This document shows positions 17,209-26,082 of a DNA stretch of 64,000 nt, piece by piece. Position numbers and translations under genes: made by a program. The first letter of the stretch is position 1. Each line of letters begins with the position of its first letter. Source of the stretch: Microbacterium esteraromaticum. Its GTDB lineage: Bacteria > Actinomycetota > Actinomycetes > Actinomycetales > Microbacteriaceae. The notes under the pieces were generated by a model, which was not told the origin of the DNA, did not search any database, and was given only the letters and a program-made list of their open reading frames with translations. The stretch covers positions 1,674,001 to 1,738,000 of the forward strand of contig NZ_JAFBBS010000001.1 of the NCBI RefSeq assembly GCF_016907315.1, given 5' to 3'.

Positions 17209-18717
17209 CTATTCCCCGGCGGGCAGGAGAACTCCGTCGAGCACCAGCTGGCGGATGCGCGGCTCGACATCCGCCCATAGGTCGGCGAGCGGCACGTCGA
17301 AGAGGTCGGCGAGCGCGGCGGCGATCTGTGCGACGCTGAGTTCGCCGTCGCACGCGCCGACGAACCCGGCGAGTGCGCTGTCGACGCCGATCGTGCGGCC
17401 GAAGCCGCCGCCCTGGCGCAGCTCGATGACGCTCGGGTCGTCTTCTCCTGGCATGAGATGGCGGGCCTCGGTCACGTCGGGTGCGACCGTGAGCCGGGCG
17501 GGGATGCCCTCGGCGAGCACGTCATGTGCGGCGAGACCGGCACCGAGGGCCAGCCCGAGGTTCGACACCGGCTGCGAGACCGTCTCGAAGCGACGAAGCA
17601 CGTCGTGGTTCGCCGGCGGGCGGCGCAGGAGGATGTACCCGAAGCCCACAGCGGTCACGTCACGCTCGGCGAAGTCGTCGAGCCACGCGGTGAGCAGACG
17701 GGTGAACTCGGCATCCCGTGGCAGCGTCCCCCCGTCCCGGATCCAGAGCTCGGCGTACCCGAGCGGGGTGAGCTCTTCGCGCTGGATCACCCAGGCGTCG
17801 AGGTCGTCGCCGATCCACGAGCGCACTCGGTCGAGGCCCCGAGCGCCGCCGCGCGACTCCCAGTTGCCGAGCAGCTGCGCGATGCCACCGGCGGCCAGGT
17901 GCGCGGGAGCGCTGCGCAGGAACTCCTCGACGAGGGCATCACCCACGAGGCCCCCGTCACGGTACTCGTATTCGGGCACACCTGACGCGCGCGGGGTGAT
18001 GACGAAGGGAGGGTTCGACACGATGAGGTCGAACGACTCCCCCGCAACGGGCTCGAAGAGGCTGCCCAGGCGGAATTCGATGTTGTGCACGCCGTTCAGC
18101 AGCGCGTTCAGCTCGGCGTAGGCGAGCGCGCGAGCCGAGATATCGGTCGCGACGACCCGGCCTGCATGCCGCGAGACCAGCAGCGCCTGGATCCCGCATC
18201 CGGTGCCGAGGTCGAGCGCCCGCCCGATCGGCACGGGGATGACGAGCTCTGCGAGCGTGCGCGACGCTCCGCCGACGCCCAGCACGTGATCGGCGGGCAG
18301 TGAGGCGCCGAGGGCGATCTCATCGAGGTCGCTCGCGATCCACCATTCGCCGACGCCGTCGGCATCCACGAACGACTGGGGCCGGATCAGCGCTTCGGGA
18401 TGCACGTCGCCGCCATCGACACGGGCAAGGCCCAGCGACACCGCCCCATCGACGCCGAGCTGCGGCAGCGCCCGCTCGACGGCGTCGTGCGGCTGCGGCA
18501 TCCCGAGCACCCACAGCCGGCCCAGCGTCGGCAGGACGTCGTCTCGCCCGCCCAGCGCACGCAGGATCGGCTCCCGCAAGCCTCGGCCGACGGCGTCGTC
18601 CGCCTCTTCGCCCCAGAGTCGCCGCAGGGGCTGCGAACGGAAGTCTGCGGCGTCGAGATCGGCGGCGAGCGCCTGCGCGAGAGGGGCGTCTGGGAGGGGC
18701 TGAGCGCGGTGCGGCAC
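17209..18717 (-). CDS. Class I SAM-dependent methyltransferase with N-terminal DUF7059-like domain
   Basis: 502-residue methyltransferase of the PrmC/RsmC-like 'small methyltransferase' group. The SAM-binding motif is GRALDLGTGCGIQALLVSRH, followed by VVATDISARALAYAELNALL (acidic residue that binds the ribose) and the catalytic DLIVSNPPFVITPR, the NPPF motif of enzymes that methylate amide or exocyclic nitrogens of glutamine or bases. The N-terminal ~170 residues form a separate domain seen in actinobacterial homologues. The target (rRNA base or protein glutamine) is unknown. GTG 18717 is seven bases after TAGAGT with no ribosome binding site, favouring a leaderless start; GTG 18726 is an alternative. 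The gene is divergent from the DUF6049 gene. Confidence 0.85.
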   Translation of the reverse strand: MPHRAQPLPDAPLAQALAADLDAADFRSQPLRRLWGEEADDAVGRGLREPILRALGGRDDVLPTLGRLWVLGMPQPHDAVERALPQLGVDGAVSLGLARVDGGDVHPEALIRPQSFVDADGVGEWWIASDLDEIALGASLPADHVLGVGGASRTLAELVIPVPIGRALDLGTGCGIQALLVSRHAGRVVATDISARALAYAELNALLNGVHNIEFRLGSLFEPVAGESFDLIVSNPPFVITPRASGVPEYEYRDGGLVGDALVEEFLRSAPAHLAAGGIAQLLGNWESRGGARGLDRVRSWIGDDLDAWVIQREELTPLGYAELWIRDGGTLPRDAEFTRLLTAWLDDFAERDVTAVGFGYILLRRPPANHDVLRRFETVSQPVSNLGLALGAGLAAHDVLAEGIPARLTVAPDVTEARHLMPGEDDPSVIELRQGGGFGRTIGVDSALAGFVGACDGELSVAQIAAALADLFDVPLADLWADVEPRIRQLVLDGVLLPAGE

Positions 18718-18724
18718 GGCCGTC

Positions 18725-18730
18725 ACTCTA
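18725..18730 (-). promoter_or_regulatory. -10 hexamer (TAGAGT) for the methyltransferase gene
   Basis: On the minus strand TAGAGT is followed by seven bases and then GTG 18717, the geometry of a leaderless actinobacterial promoter. Confidence 0.5.
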
Positions 18731-18762
18731 CGCGCCTTCAGGGTTCGCGAGGCGTCGCCGCC

Positions 18763-18768
18763 TAGAAT
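18763..18768 (+). promoter_or_regulatory. -10 hexamer (TAGAAT) upstream of DUF6049-murJ
   Basis: TAGAAT lies 47 bp before ATG 18816 and is the best -10 match in the short divergent gap. No convincing -35 is visible, which is common for actinobacterial promoters. Confidence 0.5.
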
Positions 18769-18815
18769 CGGGGGCGTCGCCGGTGCCGGATTCCCGAAGC
18801 CGCCGACCCGCACAC

Positions 18816-20912
18816 ATGAACTCGACGATCCCTCGCGAAGGCCCCCGCCCGCGCGCGCGACGGCTGCTGGGCCGCCTCGCCGCGGTGGTCGTCGTCGGCT
18901 CGATCGGATTCGGCGTCTCCCCCGCCGCTCTCGCAGACGACGCGGATGCCGAGCAGCCGGCCGACCCGGCTGTCGAGCTGTTCCTCTCTGTCGGGGCGGG
19001 TGGCGAGATCGCGCCGGGCACGCCGATGACGGGAACCGTCACGATCGACAATCCCACCGACAGCGACCTCACCGCGGGGAGCGTCAGCGTCGAGTTGAAC
19101 ACCACTCCCCTGGCCGACGGCGCGGCTCTCGACGCGTGGCTCGACGGGGGCACGGCCGGCGGCGGGTTCCGCACCGTCGCCACCGAGAGCAGCCCCGTCG
19201 TGACCGACGGCGCAGACGACTCGGTGAGCGTGAGCGTCGACGCCACTGACCTCGGCACCCTCGCACCGGGGGTGTACCCGCTCAAGGCGCGCCTCAACGG
19301 GGCCACCACCACCGACGCCGACGGCGAGACCGTGCCGTGGAACGTCACCGCCGAATCTGTCGTCGTCGTCACGCCGCCGACGGACAGCCGCACCGCGGTG
19401 ATCGTGCCCATCACCGCGACGCCCGAGAACGGCGGCCTGCTCACTGCCGACGAGCTGAGCACGCTCACCGCCGACGACGGCGCTCTCACAGATCTCGTCG
19501 AGGCCGTCTCGGGAACCAGCGCCATCCTCGCCATCGACCCCTCGATCCCCGCGGCCATCCGTGTTCTCGGCGAGTCGGCCCCGGTGAGCGCGACGCAGTG
19601 GCTCGAGAGCTTCGAGGCGCTGCCGAACGACATGTTCACCCTGCAGTTCGGCGACGCCGATGCCACGGTGCAGGCGCAGTCGGGTCGGGCGCAGCTGCTC
19701 GCCGAGCCCGACTTCGCGCCGCTTCTCGATCCCGCCGACTTCCCCGCCGTCGAGCCCGAGCCCGAAGCGACATCGGAGCCGACCCCCACCCCGCTTCCGA
19801 GCGCGGAGCCCGAGTTGCCCGACAACAGCGAGCTCACGGCCGTCCGCGGCTCGCAGGCCGGGATCCTGTGGCCGCGCGCCGGCATCACCGAGAAGGACCT
19901 CGCGGCGTTCGGAGGGTACCTCGGCGACCGGGTGACGACGATCCTTCCCTCCACGGCTGTGCAGGGCGCATCGGCGGTGCACAGCGCCGTCGGCGCACGC
20001 GACCTGCTGATCACCGACGCCGCGGCCTCCGCCCGTCTGTCGGCGGCCGTGGAGCGCTCCGATCCCGCGGCGGCCGAGGCCCAGCTGGCGGGCGCCGCCG
20101 GCCACCTGTTCTTCGCCGCCCGCAGCAGCGAGCTGACCGCCGTCGCGCTCGACCGCTCCGAGACCCGCTCCCCCGAGGCGCTGCGCAAGGCGCTCGTGGC
20201 CTTCGCCTCGCCCGGTGCGACGCTGAGCTCGCTGCGCGTCGGCGCACCGGCATCCGTCACCCTCACCGAGACGACTCCGGGTGCCCGCGTCGCCGAGCTG
20301 AACAGCATGCTCGCGGGTGAAGACCGGCTCGCCGCCTTCGCGACCATTCTCGATGAGCCGGCCGTCCTGCTCGCGCCCGAGCGCATCCGCCTGCTGCGCA
20401 CCATCGGCGTCGGCCTCGACGACGAGCAGTTCAGCGAGCGCACTGCGGCGCACGCCGATCGCGTGAGCACCACACTCACATCGGTGACCGTGCAGAAGCC
20501 CAAGCCGGTGCAGCTGTTCACGTCGGCTGCGCCGCTGCCCGTGTGGGTGCGCAACGACCTGCCGTGGCCGGTGACCGTCAACCTGTTCAGCACCCCGTCC
20601 GACAACCGGCTCGACATTCAGCCCGTGACCCCGGTGACGGCGCTCGCTTCGAGCGCCACGCGCGTCGACGTGCCGATCGAGGCGCGCGTCGCGAGCGGTC
20701 AGGTCGATGTTCGTTTCCGCCTCGAGAGCGACGCAGGCGTGCCGATCGGCCAGCCCGAGGTCGCCGACGTCACGCTGCGCGCCGACTGGGAGGGCATCGG
20801 TCTCGGCATCCTCGGCGGGGTGATCGGGCTCCTGCTGATCGTCGGCATCGTGCGGATGGTGCGGCGACGCAGAGCGGATGCCGCAGATGACACCCCTGAG
20901 GAGAGCAAGTGA
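18816..20912 (+). CDS. DUF6049 family secreted/membrane-anchored protein
   Basis: 698-residue exported protein of an actinobacterial family that sits directly before murJ in many genomes; function unknown but linked by position to cell-wall assembly. It has a twin-arginine-free signal peptide (RRLLGRLAAVVVVGSIGFGV ... ALADD), an extracytoplasmic region with beta-rich domains (PMTGTVTIDNPTDSDLTAGS near the start, VWVRNDLPWPVTVNLFSTPS and VDVPIEARVASGQVDVRFRL near the end), a proline-rich insert around residue 320, and a C-terminal helix (GIGLGILGGVIGLLLIVGIV) with an RRRR cytosolic tail. Start ATG 18816 precedes the signal peptide directly; no strong ribosome binding site. Its stop overlaps the murJ start by 4 bp (GTGA). 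Confidence 0.88.
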   Translation: MNSTIPREGPRPRARRLLGRLAAVVVVGSIGFGVSPAALADDADAEQPADPAVELFLSVGAGGEIAPGTPMTGTVTIDNPTDSDLTAGSVSVELNTTPLADGAALDAWLDGGTAGGGFRTVATESSPVVTDGADDSVSVSVDATDLGTLAPGVYPLKARLNGATTTDADGETVPWNVTAESVVVVTPPTDSRTAVIVPITATPENGGLLTADELSTLTADDGALTDLVEAVSGTSAILAIDPSIPAAIRVLGESAPVSATQWLESFEALPNDMFTLQFGDADATVQAQSGRAQLLAEPDFAPLLDPADFPAVEPEPEATSEPTPTPLPSAEPELPDNSELTAVRGSQAGILWPRAGITEKDLAAFGGYLGDRVTTILPSTAVQGASAVHSAVGARDLLITDAAASARLSAAVERSDPAAAEAQLAGAAGHLFFAARSSELTAVALDRSETRSPEALRKALVAFASPGATLSSLRVGAPASVTLTETTPGARVAELNSMLAGEDRLAAFATILDEPAVLLAPERIRLLRTIGVGLDDEQFSERTAAHADRVSTTLTSVTVQKPKPVQLFTSAAPLPVWVRNDLPWPVTVNLFSTPSDNRLDIQPVTPVTALASSATRVDVPIEARVASGQVDVRFRLESDAGVPIGQPEVADVTLRADWEGIGLGILGGVIGLLLIVGIVRMVRRRRADAADDTPEESK

Positions 20913-22522
20913 CGAGTCTCGGCCGCGCCAGTGCACTGATCGGCGCGGGAACGATGATCTCGCGCGTCACCGGACTGCTGCGCACGATCGTGCTCGTGCT
21001 CGTCCTCGGCGCTGTCGGATCGCAGGCGGCCGACGCGTTCGACGTCGCCAACAAGCTGCCCAACAGCATCTTCAACCTCATCTCGGTGGGTCTGCTCACC
21101 GCGGTGATCGTGCCGCAGATCGTCGCCGCGGCCCGCCACGACGACAAGGGCAGCGCCTTCATCTCGAAGCTGTTCACCCTCGGCACGGTCGTGCTCATCG
21201 TCGCGACCGGCGTCGCGGCGATCCTCACCCCGTGGCTCGTCTCGGTGCAGCTGCCGAAGGGCGGTGAGCAGGCCGCCCTCGCCATCGCGTTCGCCTACTG
21301 GTGCCTGCCGCAGATCGTGTTCTACGGCCTGTACGCCATCGTCGGCGAGACCCTGAACGCCCGCAACATCTTCGGGCCGTTCACGTGGGCGCCCGTCGTC
21401 AACAACATCCTGTCGATCATCGGCTTCCTCGTTATCGGCGCCGTCTTCGGCACCGAACTGGTCGACGTCGATCAGTGGACGCCGATGATGATCGCCGCAC
21501 TCGGCGGCACGGCCACCCTCGGCATCCTCGTGCAGGCGGCGGTGCTGATGCTGTTCTGGCGACGCACGGGCATCCACATCCGCCCCGACTTCCACTGGCG
21601 CGGCGTGGGCCTCGGCGATGTCGGCAAGCTCGCGAGCTGGACGCTGCTGATGGCTCTGGTGAGCCTGGCCACGGGGTTCCTGCAGACCAACGTCGCGAAC
21701 CTGGCCTCCGGCGCGGGTGCGGGCAGCACGGTGATGTCGAACGCCTGGCTGGTGTTCATGCTCCCCTACTCGATCATCGTGCTGTCGATCGGCACCCCGT
21801 ACTTCACGCGCATCAGCGAGCACGCCGTCGCCGGACGCGACGACGAGGTGATCGCCGACATCTCGCGCGCCGTGCGCACCCTCGGCTTCTTCATCGTCGG
21901 CGCGCTGGCCGCAGTGGTCGCGGCGGCCGTTCCCGCATCGCGGGTGTTCACACGGTCGGCTCCGGATGCCGAGGCCGCCGCCCTCGTGCTGCTCGCCTAC
22001 CTCGTGAGCCTGGTGCCCCTCACCGTGATCTTCATGGTGCAGCGCGCGTTCTACGCCTACAGCGACACCAGGACGCCGCTGCTGTTCACCCTCGTGCAGT
22101 GCGTGGTCGTGGTCGCGACCGCGTTGGGCGCACGGATGCTGGTGGATGCCGGGATGCTCGACATCACGCATCTGGCGGCTGCCGTCGCCCTCGGGCAGTC
22201 CATCGCGAGCACCGTGCAGACGCTGCTCGCGATCTGGCTGCTGCACCGACGCCTCGGCCCTCTGGGTGCGCGTCGATGGATGGGCGCACTCGGGTGGTTC
22301 TCGATCGCCGCGGTTCCTGCGGGCTTCGCCGGATGGGGCCTGTACCTGCTCTGCGGTGGCGCCGATGGGTGGATGGCCCAGTCGCAGCTCCTCGGCGCCC
22401 TCGGCGCCGCGCTCGTCGGCGGGGTGGTGGTCGTCGTGTACGCCGGCCTGCTGGCCGTCATGCGCACCCCCGAGCTCGCCGTCGCAGGCACACTGCTGCG
22501 CCGCTTCCTGCCTGGCCGCTGA
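20909..22522 (+). CDS. murJ: Lipid II flippase MurJ (MviN)
   Basis: Polytopic membrane protein of the MOP superfamily that moves the peptidoglycan precursor lipid II across the membrane. The 537-residue product has about 14 hydrophobic helices and family motifs such as ASALIGAGTMISRVTGLLRT at the N-terminus, DAFDVANKLPNSIFNLISVG, and YALYAIVGETLNARNIFGPF. Its length is that of the core flippase; the long C-terminal pseudokinase extension of mycobacterial MviN is absent. The GTG start is inside the GTGA overlap with the DUF6049 stop, so the two are translationally coupled. Thioredoxin reductase follows 176 bp downstream. Confidence 0.93.
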   Translation: MTSLGRASALIGAGTMISRVTGLLRTIVLVLVLGAVGSQAADAFDVANKLPNSIFNLISVGLLTAVIVPQIVAAARHDDKGSAFISKLFTLGTVVLIVATGVAAILTPWLVSVQLPKGGEQAALAIAFAYWCLPQIVFYGLYAIVGETLNARNIFGPFTWAPVVNNILSIIGFLVIGAVFGTELVDVDQWTPMMIAALGGTATLGILVQAAVLMLFWRRTGIHIRPDFHWRGVGLGDVGKLASWTLLMALVSLATGFLQTNVANLASGAGAGSTVMSNAWLVFMLPYSIIVLSIGTPYFTRISEHAVAGRDDEVIADISRAVRTLGFFIVGALAAVVAAAVPASRVFTRSAPDAEAAALVLLAYLVSLVPLTVIFMVQRAFYAYSDTRTPLLFTLVQCVVVVATALGARMLVDAGMLDITHLAAAVALGQSIASTVQTLLAIWLLHRRLGPLGARRWMGALGWFSIAAVPAGFAGWGLYLLCGGADGWMAQSQLLGALGAALVGGVVVVVYAGLLAVMRTPELAVAGTLLRRFLPGR

Positions 22523-22698
22523 GCCACCGCCCGCGAGGCGGCTCCCGGCACGGAGACGCCGTGAATCCGGGCATCCGGAACCGCCGTCCGCCCTGCGGCG
22601 CCGCACAGCGCCCGGGAATGCCGCGCGGCTACCATGGGTTTACGCAGGTGACGCGGATCACCCGCGCCTGCTGAACATCAGCCGCCTTAGGAGAGCAC
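22523..22698 (+). promoter_or_regulatory. murJ-trxB intergenic region with trxB promoter and Shine-Dalgarno
   Basis: The 176-bp gap holds an imperfect hairpin just after murJ (GAGCC...GGCTC, 22520-22545) and a clear ribosome binding site (TTAGGAGAGCAC) directly before ATG 22699. A TACCAT word at 22630-22635 is a possible -10. A separate trxB-trxA promoter is therefore likely. Confidence 0.45.
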
Positions 22699-23673
22699 AT
22701 GCGTCAGGTCATCATCATCGGCTCCGGCCCCGCCGGATTCACCGCCGCGATCTACGCGGCGCGTGCCAACCTCAAGCCGCTGCTGGTCGCCAGCACCGTC
22801 GAGGTCGGCGGCGAGCTGATGAACACGACCGATGTCGAGAACTTCCCGGGGTTCCCCGAGGGCATCCAGGGCCCCGATCTGATGGCCAAGCTGCAGGCGC
22901 AGGCCGAGAAGTTCGGCACCGAAGTGCTCTACGACGACGTCACCGAGCTCTCGCTCGACGGCCCGGTCAAGAAGGTCATCCTCGGCAGCGGCGCCGTGCA
23001 CGAGGCATCCACCATCATCTACGCGACCGGATCCGCTTACCGCAAGCTCGGCATCGAGGGCGAAGAGCGTCTCTCGGGCTACGGCGTCTCGTGGTGCGCG
23101 ACCTGCGATGGCTTCTTCTTCCGCGAGAAGGAGATCGCGGTCGTCGGCGGCGGCGACTCGGCCATGGAAGAGGCCACCTTCCTCACCCGCTTCGCGTCGA
23201 AGGTGTACGTCATCCACCGCAAGGACACGCTGCGCGCTTCGAAGATCATGCAGGAGCGCGCGTTCGCGAACGAGAAGATCGAGTTCGTGTGGAACAGCAC
23301 CGTCGACGAGATCCTCGGCGGCGACTCGGTCAACGGCGTTCGCCTGCGCTCGACCGTCGACGACACGACCCGTGAACTCGCTGTCGACGGCGTGTTCGTC
23401 GCGATCGGCAACGACCCGCGCACGCACCTCGTGCACGACAAGCTGCAGCTCACGGACGCCGGAACCATCTGGGTCGACGGCCGTTCGTCGCGCACCTCGG
23501 TTCCCGGCGTCTTCGCCGCGGGCGATGTGATCGACCCGACCTACCGCCAGGCCGCCACGGCAGCAGGCTCGGGCGTCGTCGCAGCGCTCGACGCCGAGCA
23601 CTTCATCGCCGACCTCGAAGACGCCTCGGTCGAAGAGCCCGCCGCGATCGCCGCCGAGATCATCGCGAGCTGA
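22699..23673 (+). CDS. trxB: Thioredoxin-disulfide reductase
   Basis: NADPH-dependent flavoenzyme that reduces thioredoxin, keeping the cytoplasmic thiol system reduced. The 324-residue protein shows the FAD-binding GSGPAGFTAAIYAARANL, the redox-active CATC in SWCATCDGFFFREKE (the two cysteines that pass electrons to thioredoxin), the NADPH-binding VVGGGDSAMEEATFL, and the C-terminal FAD contact VFAAGDVIDPTYRQAATAAG. A strong Shine-Dalgarno precedes the ATG. It is followed 62 bp later by trxA, the substrate protein, forming the usual actinobacterial trxB-trxA pair near the origin. Confidence 0.97.
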   Translation: MRQVIIIGSGPAGFTAAIYAARANLKPLLVASTVEVGGELMNTTDVENFPGFPEGIQGPDLMAKLQAQAEKFGTEVLYDDVTELSLDGPVKKVILGSGAVHEASTIIYATGSAYRKLGIEGEERLSGYGVSWCATCDGFFFREKEIAVVGGGDSAMEEATFLTRFASKVYVIHRKDTLRASKIMQERAFANEKIEFVWNSTVDEILGGDSVNGVRLRSTVDDTTRELAVDGVFVAIGNDPRTHLVHDKLQLTDAGTIWVDGRSSRTSVPGVFAAGDVIDPTYRQAATAAGSGVVAALDAEHFIADLEDASVEEPAAIAAEIIAS

Positions 23674-23735
23674 TCGGGAACACAATCCTCCCGCCTGACG
23701 TTTGATCAGGTGGACACCGAACAAGGAGACAATCC

Positions 23736-24059
23736 ATGACTGCCAAGGCAACCACTCAGGCAACCTGGGAGCAGGACGTTCTGCAGGCTGAAGGACCCGT
23801 GCTGGTCGACTTCTGGGCCGCGTGGTGCGGTCCGTGTCGCATGGTCGCGCCCGTCCTCGACGAGATCCAGGCCGAGAACCCCGACAAGATCACGATCCTC
23901 AAGCTCAACGTCGACGAGAACCCCGACCTGGCCATGAAGTACCAGATCACGTCGATCCCGGCGATGAAGGTGTTCCAGGGCGGTGAGGTCAAGACGACCA
24001 TCATCGGCGCCAAGCCGAAGTTCGCCCTCGAGCAGGATCTGGCTCCGTTCATCGGCTGA
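23736..24059 (+). CDS. trxA: Thioredoxin
   Basis: 107-residue redox protein that reduces disulfides in cytoplasmic proteins such as ribonucleotide reductase. The active site WCGPC sits in VDFWAAWCGPCRMVAPVLDE, and the cis-proline loop is in QITSIPAMKVFQGG. Length and motifs are standard for the family. It has an AAGGAG ribosome binding site and lies just downstream of trxB; a terminator hairpin follows 17 bp after its stop codon. Confidence 0.97.
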   Translation: MTAKATTQATWEQDVLQAEGPVLVDFWAAWCGPCRMVAPVLDEIQAENPDKITILKLNVDENPDLAMKYQITSIPAMKVFQGGEVKTTIIGAKPKFALEQDLAPFIG

Positions 24060-24076
24060 TCCCCACGTGCACCGAG

Positions 24077-24110
24077 AGCGCGTCACCTCATCGAGGTGGC
24101 GCGCTTTCTG
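24077..24110 (+). terminator. Rho-independent terminator of trxB-trxA
   Basis: AGCGCGTCACCTC (24077-24089) pairs perfectly with GAGGTGGCGCGCT (24093-24105) apart from one C/G-G wobble, followed by TTTCTG. It is a strong stem with a short U tract. Confidence 0.85.
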
Positions 24111-24185
24111 CATCCGGATGCCCGGCGGCCGTCGCCGGCGGAATCCCGGCGGCGGCTGAATCGCGGCGCTGGCGGATTCCCGTCG

Positions 24186-24476
24186 CTATGCGGCCAGCAT
24201 CCGCCAGACGGTCGAGCTCAGCTCGGGATACTCGTGTGCGATGCTGCGCAGCACCACGTCGTTCCAGCGTGGATCCCGTGGGTTGCCGCCCCGGTCCTCA
24301 TAGACGTCGGTGCGCAGCAACAGAACCACCAGCTCGTCGACCGACGGCAGCTCAGACATGAAGTCCCACGGGTCCTCGCCGCTGCGCAGGCGCTCGTGCA
24401 CCAGCACCGACCGTTCGTCGCCCGCTTCGGCGCGCAGCACTTCGAGGCTGGCACGACGCGGGAACGAGGGGATCAC
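24186..24476 (-). CDS. Hypothetical 96-residue protein
   Basis: Small acidic protein of unknown function, starting VIPSFPRRASLEVLRAEAG and containing SVLVHERLRSGEDPWDFMSE and PRDPRWNDVVLRSIAHEYPE. The pattern RRASLEVLRAEAGDE with helices after it is typical of a small family that recurs in Microbacteriaceae; I do not recognise a catalytic motif. It starts at GTG 24476, six bases after a TAGAAT hexamer, so it is probably a leaderless, independently transcribed gene even though it lies only 9 bp past the stop of the sugar transporter gene. Confidence 0.7.
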   Translation of the reverse strand: MIPSFPRRASLEVLRAEAGDERSVLVHERLRSGEDPWDFMSELPSVDELVVLLLRTDVYEDRGGNPRDPRWNDVVLRSIAHEYPELSSTVWRMLAA

Positions 24477-24482
24477 CTCACA

Positions 24483-24488
24483 ATTCTA
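24483..24488 (-). promoter_or_regulatory. -10 hexamer (TAGAAT) for the 96-residue gene
   Basis: TAGAAT on the minus strand is followed by six bases and GTG 24476. The hexamer overlaps the stop codon of the sugar transporter gene. Confidence 0.55.
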
Positions 24489-25934
24489 CGAGCGCTGAAC
24501 GCGTCTGCGGCGCTCGACCGTGACATCCTCGGTCATCGACTCGAGCTCCTTGCCCTTCGTCTCGGCGACCTTGAAGTAGACGAAGAAGAACGACAGCAGC
24601 GCGAAGAACGCGTAGAAGCCGTATGCGAAGGTGAGCCCGATCTCGGCGAACGCGGGGAACGTCGTCGAGATGAAGAAGTTCGCCGCCCACTGAGCCGCTG
24701 CGGCGACCGCGAGCGCTCCGGCGCGGATGGAGTTGGGGAACATCTCCCCCAGCAGCACCCACACCAGCGGGCCCCAGGTCGCTCCGAAGAACACCACGAA
24801 CGCGTTGGCGCTGATCAGTGCGATCGTCGCCCACGGGTCGGGAAGAGCGACCGCGCCCTCGGCATCCAGGGTTCCGAACGAGAACGCGACGGACATCAGA
24901 CCCAGTGTCAGGGCCATGCCGATCGAGCCGACCATGAGCATCAGACGGCGTCCGACGCGGTCGACCAGCAGGATCGCGATGATCGTGACGACGATGTTCG
25001 TCACCGAGGTGATGACGGTGATCGTCAGGGCATCCGACTCGTCGAAGCCGACCGATCGCCACAGCGTCGTCGAGTAATAGAAGATCACATTGATGCCGAC
25101 GAACTGCTGGAAGATGCTCAGCAGGATGCCGACCCAGACGATCGGCTTCAGTCCGAAGCGGTGGCCGCGCAGGTCGCTGAGCGATTCGCTGCGCTCGGTG
25201 TTGATCGTGCCCGTGATCTCGGTGATCTTCGCCTTCACGTCGATGGTTCCGGTGACGAGGGTGAGCACCTCCGCCGCCTTCTCGACATCGCCTCGTGCGA
25301 CGAGGTATCGCGGCGACTCCGGCAGGCGCATCGCCATGAGCCCGTAGACGACGGCGGGGATCGCCTCGGCGATGAACATCCAGCGCCAGGCCTCCAGCCC
25401 CCAGAGCGGCTCCGCCGCTCCCCCGGCGACGTTCGCGAGCAGGGCATCCGAGAGCAACGCGATGAAGATGCCCGTCACGATCGCCAGCTGCTGCAGCGAG
25501 CCGAGTCGCCCGCGGACGTGCGCGGGCGAGACCTCGGCGATGTACGCCGGCGCGATGACCGACGCCGCACCGACGCCGAAGCCGCCGACGATGCGCCAGA
25601 TGATGAGGTCGATCACGCCGAAGGCCAGACCGGAACCGACGGCGGAGACGAGGAAGAGGACGGCGGCCACGATCATCGTCGGGATGCGTCCGAAGCGGTT
25701 CGCCACAGGACCGGCGAACCAGGCGCCGATCGCGCAGCCGATGAGCGCCGAAGAGACAGCGAAGCCCTTGAGGCCCACGCCGAGGTCGAAGGCGCCCGCC
25801 AGGGCATCCACTGCGCCGTTGATCACCGCGGTGTCGAAGCCGAAGAGGAAGCCTCCCAACGCGGCGGCGATGCTCACGCCGATCACTTTTCCGCGGATCC
25901 CGCTCGCGGCACGTCCTCTGGCTGAATCGGTCAT
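24486..25934 (-). CDS. Sugar porter family MFS transporter
   Basis: 12-helix major-facilitator sugar:proton symporter-type protein of 482 residues. It carries the sugar-porter signatures GGFLFGFDTAVINGAVDAL (helix 1), RFGRIPTMIVAAVLF, PESPRYLVARGDVEKA (PESPR motif after helix 6), IFQQFVGINVIFYYSTTLW (QQ-x-x-G-I-N motif of helix 7) and DRVGRRLMLMVGSIGMAL. These place it near XylE/IolT-type xylose, glucose or inositol transporters; the substrate is not determined. The ATG at 25934 has a GGAGGAGG Shine-Dalgarno; the longer upstream frame is arginine-rich and spurious. It stands alone downstream of parB, separated by a strong terminator. Confidence 0.92.
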   Translation of the reverse strand: MTDSARGRAASGIRGKVIGVSIAAALGGFLFGFDTAVINGAVDALAGAFDLGVGLKGFAVSSALIGCAIGAWFAGPVANRFGRIPTMIVAAVLFLVSAVGSGLAFGVIDLIIWRIVGGFGVGAASVIAPAYIAEVSPAHVRGRLGSLQQLAIVTGIFIALLSDALLANVAGGAAEPLWGLEAWRWMFIAEAIPAVVYGLMAMRLPESPRYLVARGDVEKAAEVLTLVTGTIDVKAKITEITGTINTERSESLSDLRGHRFGLKPIVWVGILLSIFQQFVGINVIFYYSTTLWRSVGFDESDALTITVITSVTNIVVTIIAILLVDRVGRRLMLMVGSIGMALTLGLMSVAFSFGTLDAEGAVALPDPWATIALISANAFVVFFGATWGPLVWVLLGEMFPNSIRAGALAVAAAAQWAANFFISTTFPAFAEIGLTFAYGFYAFFALLSFFFVYFKVAETKGKELESMTEDVTVERRRRVQRS

Positions 25935-26031
25935 GATGCCCCTCCTCCGGTCGGTGCTCCGGATGCTAGCGGAGCGCGGGTGCCGTCTGAAAGGGGTGGT
26001 GCCGAGCAGACGGCGACGATACATCGCGGAA

Positions 26032-26069
26032 AGCAGCTGAGCACCGGAGTTTTCCGGTGCTCAGCTGCT
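26032..26069 (-). terminator. Strong hairpin terminator after parB
   Basis: AGCAGCTGAGCACCGGA (26032-26048) and TCCGGTGCTCAGCTGCT (26053-26069) form a perfect 17-bp stem with a 4-base loop, 13 bp downstream of the parB stop codon at 26083. Confidence 0.9.
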
Positions 26070-26082
26070 GTGTCTGCGTGGG

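Noticed and set aside
23781..23790. GCTGAAGGAC in trxA, resembling the ASCH-flanking repeat
   Set aside because: Single 9-base match inside a coding sequence with no arms; chance match.
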